13,583 nt of DNA. Origin: an uncultured Bacilli bacterium (lineage in GTDB: Bacteria; Bacillota_I; Bacilli_A; RF39; UBA660). The translations under genes were made by a program, and so were the position numbers. The notes beneath the pieces were generated by a model. That model saw only the letters and a list, made by a program, of their open reading frames with translations. It was not told the DNA's origin and made no database searches. Positions 1 to 6,081 of the stretch are shown piece by piece. How positions within the stretch are numbered: the stretch's first letter is position 1; each line of letters opens with the position of its first letter. Location of the stretch: assembly GCA_949440065.1 (NCBI GenBank), contig CASRZP010000032.1:1-13583 (forward strand), in the 5' to 3' direction.

Positions 1-75
1 ACTGATAAAAATAATCTTGTTTACTTGTTTTTTGAAAAAAACAATCTGAAGGTAAACATCATTATAAATGCATAA
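1..75 (+). other. Possible 3' end of an upstream gene (24 codons)
   Basis: Frame 1 is open from the left edge to a TAA at 73-75 and would encode a 24-residue tail ending in NIIINA. A perfect 7-bp inverted repeat (71-77 with 91-97) overlaps the stop. In DNA this AT-rich an open run of 24 codons can arise by chance, and the opposite strand is open here too, so this is only a weak candidate for the end of a gene cut by the window. Confidence 0.22.
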
Positions 76-169
76 TTGCCTGCCAAAACAAATTATGTAA
101 AATCATTTATAAGTTATGTTCTTCTGATTGTTTATACGAAAAAAAATAGACTAATTAACCAAAATTTTT

Positions 170-196
170 AGAATTTGAGGTAACTCAGTTCTTTTT
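170..196 (+). terminator. Weak candidate terminator
   Basis: Two short stems, AGAA/TTCT and TGAG/CTCA, close on a GTAA tetraloop with a small internal loop between them, and a T run follows (192-196). It could end a rightward transcript entering from the left edge. The stem is short and interrupted, so confidence is low. Confidence 0.28.
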
Positions 197-270
197 GTCG
201 TGTTTATCATATCATATTTTGTTTAATTTGACAAAACTTAGATAAACATTTTCCAATAAATAATAAAAGA

Positions 271-295
271 TAGGAATACTAAATAAGCATTCCTA
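271..295 (-). terminator. Second hairpin behind the tRNA terminator
   Basis: A perfect 7-bp inverted repeat TAGGAAT/ATTCCTA (271-277 and 289-295) with an 11-nt loop lies directly downstream of the tRNA terminator. Read on the minus strand it is followed by TCTTTTATTATTTATT. It may act as a back-up terminator or a 3' end-processing hairpin. Confidence 0.4.
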
Positions 296-322
296 AAAAA
301 CAAAAAACTAGACGAATCTAGT
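295..322 (-). terminator. Intrinsic terminator of tRNA-Met
   Basis: On the minus strand ACTAGA-TTCG-TCTAGT forms a perfect 6-bp stem capped by a very stable UUCG tetraloop (307-322). It is followed by TTTTTTG and six more T's. It starts 12 nt past the tRNA CCA end, as expected for a single-gene tRNA transcript. Confidence 0.85.
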
Positions 323-333
323 GTATTTTTATT

Positions 334-410
334 TGGTAGCGAGAGGGGGATTCGAACCCTCGACACCTGCGGTATGAACGCAGTGCTCTAGCCAACTGAG
401 CTATCTCGCC
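334..410 (-). tRNA. tRNA-Met (anticodon CAT), elongator
   Basis: The minus strand folds into a complete 77-nt cloverleaf. The acceptor stem is GGCGAGA/TCTCGCT with a G1-U72 wobble, the D-arm is GCTCAGTTGGCTAGAGC, the anticodon stem CTGCG/CGCAG holds the loop TTCATAC, the T-arm carries TTCGAAT, and the terminal CCA is encoded. The CAT anticodon could mean elongator Met, initiator Met or lysidine-modified Ile2. The initiator is excluded because the anticodon stem lacks three stacked G-C pairs. The G1-U72 pair, the TTCATAC loop and the GCTACCA end match the Bacillus elongator tRNA-Met pattern from memory, which makes Ile2 less likely. It is flanked by its own promoter and terminator. Confidence 0.95.
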
Positions 411-429
411 ATTTCTTAGTACGTATTTG

Positions 430-458
430 ATTATAGCAAACCTTTTTTCATTTGACAA
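430..458 (-). promoter_or_regulatory. Promoter of tRNA-Met
   Basis: On the minus strand TTGTCA (-35, 453-458) and TATAAT (-10, 430-435) are separated by exactly 17 nt. Transcription would start near 423, about a dozen bases before the mature tRNA 5' end at 410. This is a near-consensus sigma-70/SigA promoter. Confidence 0.88.
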
Positions 459-551
459 CTATTTATTTACTATTTTTTACTAAATTAAGGAAAAATATGC
501 AAAATAAAATGGTTTTCTACCGACTACATAACATAAATGGATAAAATTTCT

Positions 552-581
552 TTGGCAAGATTATTTTCTATTTGGTAAAAT
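552..581 (+). promoter_or_regulatory. Candidate promoter for the XRE regulator
   Basis: TTGGCA (552-557) and TAAAAT (576-581) are separated by 18 nt, each differing from consensus at one position. A second, weaker candidate is TTTTCA (708-713) with TACAAT (731-736) at 17 nt, but its start would fall at the ribosome binding site. In DNA this AT-rich such matches also arise by chance. Confidence 0.35.
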
Positions 582-674
582 GATGTTACACTATTTGATA
601 AGAAACATTAAAATGTGAATAATAAAGATTCACTATGATAAAGAAAGCAAAAATATAAAATATGATATGAAAAA

Positions 675-691
675 TTCTTACAAAATAAGAA
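675..691. promoter_or_regulatory. Dyad TTCTTA-N5-TAAGAA, possible XRE operator
   Basis: This is a perfect 6-bp inverted repeat with a CAAAA spacer, about 70 nt upstream of the XRE gene start and between its two candidate promoters. XRE repressors are dimers that often bind such dyads and regulate themselves. A function as an RNA hairpin is equally possible, and the assignment is inferred from position alone. Confidence 0.3.
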
Positions 692-758
692 CTAGCGTAA
701 TAAGCCATTTTCAAAAAAGAAAAAGCAAAATACAATAGTTTTGGAAAGGAGAATTTAT

Positions 759-1562
759 ATGCAAGATAAAAAAAATTTTGGTAAATATATTTTAGAAAAA
801 AGAAAAGAAGCTAAATTAACGCAAGAGGAATTAGCAAATAAACTGTATGTTACACCAACAACAATATCAAAGTGGGAACGGGGTATTACTTATCCTGATA
901 TTACCGTAATTTCGCCATTGTGTAAAGAGTTGTCCATTTCAGAACACGAATTTTTTACTGCTTGTGATGATGAAGTCCTAACGAAAGAAAAAAAGGAAAT
1001 TAGAAAATATCGAGCCATCAAAAAAGGAATTTTCTTATTTTTAAATTTAGGATACTTAATTGGTATAATAACTTGTTTTATTTGTAATTTAGCAATTGAT
1101 CATCATCTTACATGGTCATTAATTGCCCTAATTGGCATTTTCGTTTCTGCAACCGTTACTACCCTTCCCTTCTTTTTAAAAAAAGATAAATACATCCTTA
1201 CTAAAATAACTGCCATACTTACTTTACTCATTTATTTATTACTCATTGTTATTCATTTTGTAGAAAAAGATAATTTTCTTATTGCTAGTTTTATCATTGC
1301 CACTTTTGTTTTAGCCTTTTTATGGGCTAGCATAACTTTATCTACCTTAACAAGAATAAATGTTCATCATAAAATTTCTATCAATTTATTATTACTTGCC
1401 CTTTGCACGATGATGACTAATCCCTTTTGTTCTAAAGTTTTAAATGTTACTAACGATACTAGTAATATTCCCAATCTTATTACAGGAATACTTTTGCTAT
1501 TTATTGCATTGATTATTGAAATAAAATACTTTTCCATGAAAAAAGTTAACGGAGGAAGATAA
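759..1562 (+). CDS. XRE-family regulator with a C-terminal multi-membrane domain
   Basis: The protein has 267 residues. Residues 9-63 form a Cro/C1-type helix-turn-helix, visible as LTQEELANKLYVTPTTISKWERG followed by PDITVISPLCKELSIS. A charged linker (70-90) leads into about six hydrophobic segments (roughly 90-111, 118-140, 148-168, 172-198, 206-222 and 236-258), so the DNA-binding domain is probably tethered to the inner face of the membrane. The ATG at 759 is chosen over an in-frame TTG at 741 because the AAGGAG site at 746-751 lies between them, 7 nt before the ATG. Its stop overlaps the start of the next gene (TAATG). XRE proteins with membrane tails are common in Firmicutes, but their signals are mostly unknown. 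Probable role: membrane-linked sensing coupled to transcription; ligand unknown. Confidence 0.9.
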   Translation: MQDKKNFGKYILEKRKEAKLTQEELANKLYVTPTTISKWERGITYPDITVISPLCKELSISEHEFFTACDDEVLTKEKKEIRKYRAIKKGIFLFLNLGYLIGIITCFICNLAIDHHLTWSLIALIGIFVSATVTTLPFFLKKDKYILTKITAILTLLIYLLLIVIHFVEKDNFLIASFIIATFVLAFLWASITLSTLTRINVHHKISINLLLLALCTMMTNPFCSKVLNVTNDTSNIPNLITGILLLFIALIIEIKYFSMKKVNGGR

Positions 1563-1765
1563 TGAGCAAATATGAATCATTATGGAAATATTTAAAGATA
1601 AATCAAAAAAATGAATATTTACTTTCTTTTGACGAAATAAAAAATATTTTAGGATTTCCCATTGATCACACATTTCTAAATGCCAAAAAAGAAGCAATTG
1701 TCTTTGGTTATAAAGTAGGAAAAATTTCGACGAAAAAGAAAATGATTACTTTTTATAAAGTATAA
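1562..1765 (+). CDS. Small conserved protein coupled to the XRE regulator
   Basis: This 67-residue soluble basic protein begins MSKYESLWKYL, followed by a central FDEIKNILGFPIDHTFL and a C-terminal YKVGKISTKKKMITFYKV. From memory, proteins of this pattern (SKY..LW at the start, GxPIDHSFL, GYxVGKIS) recur as short uncharacterised proteins in Clostridia and Bacilli; I cannot assign a function. The start A is the last base of the preceding TAA, and GGAGGAAGATA just upstream supplies the ribosome binding site, so translation is coupled to the XRE gene. The pairing suggests the small protein acts with the membrane-tethered regulator or on its target, which is inference. A terminator follows 9 nt after the stop. 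Confidence 0.8.
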   Translation: MSKYESLWKYLKINQKNEYLLSFDEIKNILGFPIDHTFLNAKKEAIVFGYKVGKISTKKKMITFYKV

Positions 1766-1773
1766 TTTAAAAT

Positions 1774-1805
1774 AATAAGTAGCCTTTTGTTACTTATTTT
1801 ATTAT
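1774..1805 (+). terminator. Terminator shared by convergent genes
   Basis: AATAAGTA (1774-1781) pairs perfectly with TACTTATT (1791-1798) around a 9-nt loop, followed by TTATTATTTTT on the plus strand. On the minus strand ATTTTAAATT follows the same hairpin, so it may also end the convergent gene. Its right arm contains that gene's TAA stop (1794-1796). Confidence 0.7.
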
Positions 1806-2633
1806 TTTTCTTTTAATTAATGTAGGAATGGTCTTTAGCATATATTGACATTGCTGATTTCCCAAAGTATATCTTGATAATTCTTCTTGGCAAATTTTTA
1901 TTTCTTCTAAATTTCTATTTGACTGCTTCTCATGTATTTTAGTAAATTCAATTTCTTTTAATTTTTGCAATATTTTTTGCGTTTTCATTAATTGATTTTC
2001 AGTGTATGAATATTTACTTTTTATACAAGCAGTAAGAGATATCGTTAACCAAGAGATAGAATCTAAATCGATCAAATGATTTTCTATCATATATTCTAAC
2101 ATTTCTAGTTTTTTATCTACCATATCATAACGCTGATAAAAAAAATCATCTTCCGTTTCAATTCGAGTAAAGGAACTAACCCATAAATCAAATATCGTGT
2201 AAGAATCATTTTCAGATGTTTCTAATAAAGGTTGCACAATTTTAGGATGCATCATGAAATCAATTTTTCTAGTATGTAATAAAAACTCCAATAATGCTAA
2301 AGCAAAATTTTGTGGATTCATGGCTAAATTTCCTATCATAGATTCCCTTTTTTCAATAAAATCATAAATTATGGTTCTTCTTCGTTTTTTATCATATCCA
2401 ATATTATCTTCTAAATTCATATGAGATAGTACTTCTCTACGCACTTTAATCGCATGGATGTCTAAACTTTTTTCTAAAAGTGAAGTAGAAGATGCTAAAA
2501 TCATAAGTTTTAACGATTTTAATGCTTGAATATCGATTTGTTTAGATAAATAAATACCAAGTTCATTTAAGTTCTTTAAACTTTTTGTTGTATCATTTAA
2601 AATTTCAATACCATAATTTACATAGTAATCCAT
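1794..2633 (-). CDS. Uncharacterised 279-residue protein
   Basis: I do not recognise this protein. It is a soluble 279-residue chain with no signal peptide or membrane segment. Its composition suggests mostly alpha-helix, with a very basic stretch (KKRRR) near residue 82 and charged amphipathic helices towards the C-terminus (for example KTQKILQKLKEIEFTKIHEKQ). The start is well supported: on the minus strand AGAAGGAG at 2641-2648 lies 7 nt before the ATG, with an extended -10 promoter just upstream. It is transcribed alone, divergent from the nuclease-MutS-pentapeptide operon across 137 bp, and converges on the XRE unit with a shared terminator. The divergent layout hints at shared regulation with that operon, but nothing in the sequence gives a function. 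Confidence 0.85.
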   Translation of the reverse strand: MDYYVNYGIEILNDTTKSLKNLNELGIYLSKQIDIQALKSLKLMILASSTSLLEKSLDIHAIKVRREVLSHMNLEDNIGYDKKRRRTIIYDFIEKRESMIGNLAMNPQNFALALLEFLLHTRKIDFMMHPKIVQPLLETSENDSYTIFDLWVSSFTRIETEDDFFYQRYDMVDKKLEMLEYMIENHLIDLDSISWLTISLTACIKSKYSYTENQLMKTQKILQKLKEIEFTKIHEKQSNRNLEEIKICQEELSRYTLGNQQCQYMLKTIPTLIKRKIIK

Positions 2634-2659
2634 AAAAATTCTCCTTCTAAATGTCTTAT

Positions 2660-2668
2660 ATTATAACA
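2660..2668 (-). promoter_or_regulatory. Extended -10 promoter of the 279-residue gene
   Basis: The minus strand reads TG-T-TATAAT (2668 down to 2660), a perfect -10 with the TGn extension, which explains the lack of a convincing -35. The predicted start near 2653 gives a leader of about 20 nt that still contains the AAGGAG site. Confidence 0.6.
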
Positions 2669-2690
2669 CAATTTCTAATTTTTTCTATAC

Positions 2691-2714
2691 TTTTCATTTC
2701 CTTTTATTTTCATA
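2691..2714 (+). repeat. Two TTTTCAT direct repeats between divergent promoters
   Basis: TTTTCATT (2691-2698) and TTTTCATA (2707-2714) lie 16 nt apart, just upstream of the rightward -35 at 2720 and behind the leftward -10. Their position suits an activator or shared operator, but AT-rich octamers of this kind also occur by chance. Confidence 0.3.
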
Positions 2715-2719
2715 ATTCA

Positions 2720-2748
2720 TTGTGAAGATGACCAAATTACGATATAAT
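2720..2748 (+). promoter_or_regulatory. Promoter of the nuclease-MutS-pentapeptide operon
   Basis: TTGTGA (2720-2725, four of six consensus bases) and a perfect TATAAT (2743-2748) are separated by 17 nt. Transcription would start near 2755, about 16 nt before the ATG at 2771, leaving room only for the modest AGAAGAGA ribosome binding site. Confidence 0.7.
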
Positions 2749-2770
2749 AAAAAAGAAAGAAGAGACAAAT

Positions 2771-3430
2771 ATGGAAATTGTAAATTTTGAAGATGCTGAT
2801 TTTAATCAAATTATTGATGAATTCTTAAATCATTATTTAATCGATGAGGAAATAGAAATTTATAATGAAATAAGTTTTCAAATAGAATTAGGATTATTTT
2901 TAAGAAACAAATTTCCTAATGAAAAAATAGAATTTGAACGTAATGTAAAAAAATTAGGTCTTACTATTCCTTTAAAGAAAAATCTAGAAGAAGCAATGAA
3001 AAAAGAAATTGATATTTACCTATATCATAAAAAAGATAAAAAGAAAAGATTTGCTATTGAAGTAAAATTTCCTTTAAATGGAGAAACACCAGAAGAAATG
3101 TATCAATTTGTCTTAGATATTAAATTTATGCAAATGTTAAAAGATATGGGGTTTTCTAAAACTTATACCGTTGTTCTTGCTATTGATAAAACTTATCACA
3201 CGGGAAGTCATCAAGGAAGAAATATAGACGATTATATCTTTAAATATTTTCGTTATTTTCCCACAAAAGGAGAAGTTCTAACAGGAAAAATTTATAAACC
3301 AACGGGTCAATATAAAGGAAAAAAATATATCGATTTAAAAGATAAAATTTATAAAATTAACTGGCTACCTTGGTATAATCATACGGCTAATACCAATAGT
3401 AAATACTATATTGTTAGTATCGATAAATAG
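2771..3430 (+). CDS. PD-(D/E)XK nuclease-like protein
   Basis: The protein has 219 residues. The core fits the PD-(D/E)XK restriction-endonuclease fold: an N-terminal helix with E38 (SFQIELGLFLR), then E79-I-D81 (KKEIDIYLYHK), then a strand ending E97-V-K99 (RFAIEVKFPL), then a helix and strand (YQFVLDIKFMQMLKDMGF, TYTVVLAID). D81, E97 and K99 would be the metal-binding and catalytic triad. The C-terminal part (about 150-219) is rich in Tyr, Lys and Trp and may bind nucleic acid or a partner. No membrane segment or signal peptide is seen. It is the first gene of an operon; the MutS-like gene starts 8 nt after its stop, with the two sharing the AGGAG region. Family membership is inferred from motif spacing, and substrate and activity are unknown. 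A catalytically dead or structural relative is possible. Confidence 0.68.
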   Translation: MEIVNFEDADFNQIIDEFLNHYLIDEEIEIYNEISFQIELGLFLRNKFPNEKIEFERNVKKLGLTIPLKKNLEEAMKKEIDIYLYHKKDKKKRFAIEVKFPLNGETPEEMYQFVLDIKFMQMLKDMGFSKTYTVVLAIDKTYHTGSHQGRNIDDYIFKYFRYFPTKGEVLTGKIYKPTGQYKGKKYIDLKDKIYKINWLPWYNHTANTNSKYYIVSIDK

Positions 3431-3438
3431 GAGAAAAC

Positions 3439-5223
3439 ATGAACAAAGACTTATTAAAAATTAAAAAGGAACAAGAAAAAATCATTTTAAATAACACGAT
3501 TAAAAGTAAACATCTATCTACATTACGTTTAATTTTATTTACCATTTTAATCTTTCTGATTTTTCTTAGTATGCAATATTCTCATTTTCTAATCAAAGGA
3601 ATCTTTTTCTTTTTTTCCTTAGCTTTTATATTTCTTGTCATTAAACATAACCAAATAAAAAACTCATTAAATAAAGCCAAAAAGTACGTAGAAATTATCA
3701 ATCGCTACCTTAATCGTACCAATGAAACATGGAAAGAAGAAAGTGAAATATTCCCTATAGAAAATCATTTTTTAAATGAGCTAAACCTAATTGGAAAAAA
3801 TTCTCTTTTTACCTATCTTAATTTTACTACTAGCTTAGGAGGAAAAAATCGTTTATTAGAAGAATTTCAATTAAAAGAAATTTCTTTAAATAAAATCCAT
3901 CACCGACAAGATGCTATACATGAATTAACAACAAATACTGAATTTATTTTAGCCTTCCAAGAAATATTAAGTAGAATTAAACACATAGAAAAAACAGATT
4001 TAAAATCTTACCTATATTTTTTTGAACAAAAAGAAGGAAAACATATAGTAGAATTACTAATTTCCCTACTACTTTCTTTTTTCACTGTTTTAACCTTTAC
4101 CTTAAGCCTTTTAACAATTATTCCTTTTTCTATTTTTATGGGATTAGCTATTTTACAAATCATTGCCTCTTTTTTCTACCAACATATATATCAAAAAGAA
4201 TTTGACGCCATTACCAATTGTACCTTTGCTTTTAAACAATTACTTTCTAGTTACCAATTTATTACTAAACAAAATTTTAAAAGCCTTTTAATGATTGAAC
4301 TACAAAAACAAATAAACAACGGTCTTACTATTTTACACCAATTCAATCGCTTAGCCAATTTAGATAGTTATCGACTAAATTTTCTATCTTACTTATTAGG
4401 AAACCTTTTCTTTTCTTTAAATTTTATTATTTTATTTTGTTCTCGAAAGCATTTAAATGGACAAAAAATTGTACTAGAAAAAAGTATTATTGCTTTAGAA
4501 AAAATAGAAGTATTCATTAGTTTATCTACCATTGGTTTAGTAAAAGAACAACATTGTTTTCCAAAGATTTCCTCTTCTTTAGCCATTTCTATTAGTGAAG
4601 GATGTCATCCCCTTTTAAATGAAAAGGATTGTGTTGCTAATTCTTTTTATACGACTAAAGGAATTAACATTATCACTGGTTCTAATATGAGTGGTAAAAC
4701 TTCTTTCATGAAAATGATTGGCGTAAATTTATTTTTAAGTTATTTAGGAAGTTATGTAAATGCTAAAGAATTAGAAGTTCCTATAGTTAAAAAAATATTT
4801 ACCTCTATTAATGTACAAGATGATTTGGTTCATGGTATATCTACTTTTTACGGTGAACTTTTACGAATGAAAGAAGTACTAGATTTTGGTAGAAAAAATA
4901 ATCAAACAATGGTAGTATTCATCGATGAGATTTTTAAAGGAACCAATTATAATGATAGAATATTCGGAGCTAAAAAGATTATCGAAGAGTTAACTCATCT
5001 AAATTGTATCGTTTTCTTAACTACACATGATTTTGAATTATGTGATATGAATAACATTACCAATTATCATTTTACGGAAACATATCATAAGGATAAAATT
5101 ATTTTTGATTACCAAATAAGAAAAGGACGTTCAAAAACAACGAATGCCAAATATTTAATGAAAACGATGAATATCATTAAGAAAGAAGGAAGCAAAAATG
5201 AAAATCAATCCACCGAAAATTAA
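3439..5223 (+). CDS. Membrane-anchored MutS-type ATPase
   Basis: The protein has 594 residues. The C-terminal third is a MutS domain V ATPase: Walker A GSNMSGKT (414-421), a conserved STFYGELLRMKEVL, Walker B VVFIDEIFKGT with D496-E497, and the H-switch TTHDFEL. Upstream is a helical region resembling the MutS lever/core, but no mismatch-recognition domain I. Unlike housekeeping MutS, it has hydrophobic hairpins near residues 30-70 and 205-250, and a further segment near 314-334, so it is probably an integral membrane protein with a cytoplasmic ATPase. It has no Smr domain, so it is not MutS2. A perfect AGGAG precedes the ATG, and its 3' end overlaps the pentapeptide gene by 26 bp. Proteins of this kind are often annotated as MutS in Firmicutes genomes, but I know of no experimental function; mismatch repair is unlikely. 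Confidence 0.88.
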   Translation: MNKDLLKIKKEQEKIILNNTIKSKHLSTLRLILFTILIFLIFLSMQYSHFLIKGIFFFFSLAFIFLVIKHNQIKNSLNKAKKYVEIINRYLNRTNETWKEESEIFPIENHFLNELNLIGKNSLFTYLNFTTSLGGKNRLLEEFQLKEISLNKIHHRQDAIHELTTNTEFILAFQEILSRIKHIEKTDLKSYLYFFEQKEGKHIVELLISLLLSFFTVLTFTLSLLTIIPFSIFMGLAILQIIASFFYQHIYQKEFDAITNCTFAFKQLLSSYQFITKQNFKSLLMIELQKQINNGLTILHQFNRLANLDSYRLNFLSYLLGNLFFSLNFIILFCSRKHLNGQKIVLEKSIIALEKIEVFISLSTIGLVKEQHCFPKISSSLAISISEGCHPLLNEKDCVANSFYTTKGINIITGSNMSGKTSFMKMIGVNLFLSYLGSYVNAKELEVPIVKKIFTSINVQDDLVHGISTFYGELLRMKEVLDFGRKNNQTMVVFIDEIFKGTNYNDRIFGAKKIIEELTHLNCIVFLTTHDFELCDMNNITNYHFTETYHKDKIIFDYQIRKGRSKTTNAKYLMKTMNIIKKEGSKNENQSTEN

Positions 5224-5824
5224 CCATATAGAAAAAGAAAACCTTTTGAATGCTTATCAAAAAGAAGAATTTGCCAATTTCCATTTTACCGAAAATATTG
5301 ATGATGCCATTGTCATTGAAAACCATACATTTGATAGTTGCATTTTTGATCGAATTAACTTTTCTCATATTGAACTATCCCATGTCGATTTAGTTGATGT
5401 TATATTTGATGGATGTGACCTATCCAATAAAAATTTTGATGAACAACCAATAACTAGAATCCTTTTTAAAAATTGTAAAATCATTGGTACATCATTTATT
5501 CAATCATCCATTAAAGATGTATGCTTTGAAAATTGTATGATGCAATATGTTAATTTTGCTAATGCGAAATTAAATCAAGTATCTTTTGACAATTGTACAC
5601 TTATGGATACTACTTTCTTAGAAAATGAAATAAAAAATATCACCTTTTCCCATACCAAATTACAAGGAAGTGAATTTCTTCAAACAAAATTAAAAGGAGT
5701 TGATTTTTCTACTTGTGATATTTCCTTAACAAGCTTTGATTTTTTCTCCTTAAAGGGAATTATCATCGATCAATTTCAATGTCAACATTTAATTGGTATG
5801 CTTGGAGTAAGTGTTAGAGAATAA
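5198..5824 (+). CDS. Pentapeptide-repeat protein (30 uninterrupted repeats)
   Basis: The 208 residues contain a textbook pentapeptide-repeat beta-helix. From residue 45 to 190 every fifth position is F, L, I or M, with no break in register, giving 30 pentapeptides or about 7.5 coils. F occupies almost every multiple of ten and L/I/M the fives between. A polar N-terminal segment (1-40) and a C-terminal DQFQCQHLIGMLGVSVRE cap the helix. Eight Cys residues include a ladder at 73, 93, 113, 133 and 173. Some family members (MfpA, Qnr) mimic DNA and bind gyrase; this protein lacks the interrupting loops that are important in Qnr, so a quinolone-resistance call is not justified. The start at 5198 has AGAAGGA 7 nt upstream and lies 26 bp inside the MutS-like gene, indicating translational coupling. 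Its partner or target is unknown. Confidence 0.92.
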   Translation: MKINPPKINHIEKENLLNAYQKEEFANFHFTENIDDAIVIENHTFDSCIFDRINFSHIELSHVDLVDVIFDGCDLSNKNFDEQPITRILFKNCKIIGTSFIQSSIKDVCFENCMMQYVNFANAKLNQVSFDNCTLMDTTFLENEIKNITFSHTKLQGSEFLQTKLKGVDFSTCDISLTSFDFFSLKGIIIDQFQCQHLIGMLGVSVRE

Positions 5825-5846
5825 TCTATTCAATTTAAAAAATGTA

Positions 5847-5855
5847 TGCTATAAT
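5847..5855 (+). promoter_or_regulatory. Extended -10 promoter of the zinc-ribbon operon
   Basis: TG-C-TATAAT at 5847-5855 is a perfect extended -10, 24 nt before the ATG at 5879. The -35 region (TATTCA at 17 nt) is poor, as is usual with extended -10 elements. It makes 5879-7902 a separate transcription unit, although no clear terminator separates it from the operon before. Confidence 0.62.
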
Positions 5856-5878
5856 GAAAACAAAAAAGGAGAATGATT

Positions 5879-6070
5879 ATGGAAAAAAAGGAAAAATGTC
5901 CTCATTGTGGAAGTGATCATTTTGTAGAAGGAAAACAAGATGGGTACGCTACCATTAGCCCCAATAAGATGTTAACTTTTAGTGGTCAAGCGGTTTATTA
6001 TGTGATATGTTTAGAATGTGGTACTATTGTTAGAGCATATGTAAAAAATCCTAAGAAATTAGTCATTTAA
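5879..6070 (+). CDS. Small zinc-ribbon protein
   Basis: This 63-residue protein has two CxxC knuckles, CPHC (7-10) and CLEC (44-47), predicted to hold one zinc ion in a ribbon. The end, GTIVRAYVKNPKKLVI, fits a group of short Firmicutes proteins with the pattern CPHC-x-CGT-V-Y-KNP that are often mislabelled as transcription factor TFIIIB. The ATG at 5879 is preferred to the one at 5873, because AAGGAG (5866-5871) is only 1 nt from 5873 but 7 nt from 5879. It is the first gene of its operon, with the DUF3781 gene 11 nt downstream. Its function is unknown; zinc ribbons of this size usually mediate protein or nucleic-acid contacts. Confidence 0.85.
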   Translation: MEKKEKCPHCGSDHFVEGKQDGYATISPNKMLTFSGQAVYYVICLECGTIVRAYVKNPKKLVI

Positions 6071-6081
6071 GAGGAAAAATA

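Larger units (their letters stand above)
76..306. other. Non-coding stretch left of the tRNA
   Basis: No credible gene lies here. Frames are closed by frequent stops on both strands. The only structure is a weak hairpin at 170-192 followed by T's, and an inverted repeat at 271-295 behind the tRNA terminator; both are listed separately. Confidence 0.6.
459..758. other. Long non-coding leader region before the XRE gene
   Basis: About 300 nt without a gene. It holds two candidate rightward promoters (552-581 and 708-736) and a dyad at 675-691. If the upstream promoter is used, the mRNA leader would be about 170 nt. I found no recognisable riboswitch, T-box or small-RNA signature. Confidence 0.5.

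Noticed and set aside
741..758. TTG start at 741 for the XRE regulator
   Set aside because: The ribosome binding site lies downstream of this codon, so it cannot serve it; the ATG at 759 is correctly spaced.
4389..4586. Minus-strand open frame of 65 codons inside the MutS-like gene
   Set aside because: It is antisense to a well-supported gene, lacks a ribosome binding site and shows no protein-like motif. The same holds for minus-strand frames at 1497-1697, 5177-5368, 7963-8160, 8723-8911 and 9566-9862.
3439..5223. Calling the MutS-like gene mismatch repair mutS or mutS2
   Set aside because: It lacks the mismatch-recognition domain and the Smr domain, and has several membrane helices.
5198..5824. 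Calling the pentapeptide protein a Qnr quinolone-resistance determinant
   Set aside because: The fold is shared, but the Qnr loops are absent and the N-terminal and C-terminal parts differ. Pentapeptide repeats alone do not indicate resistance.
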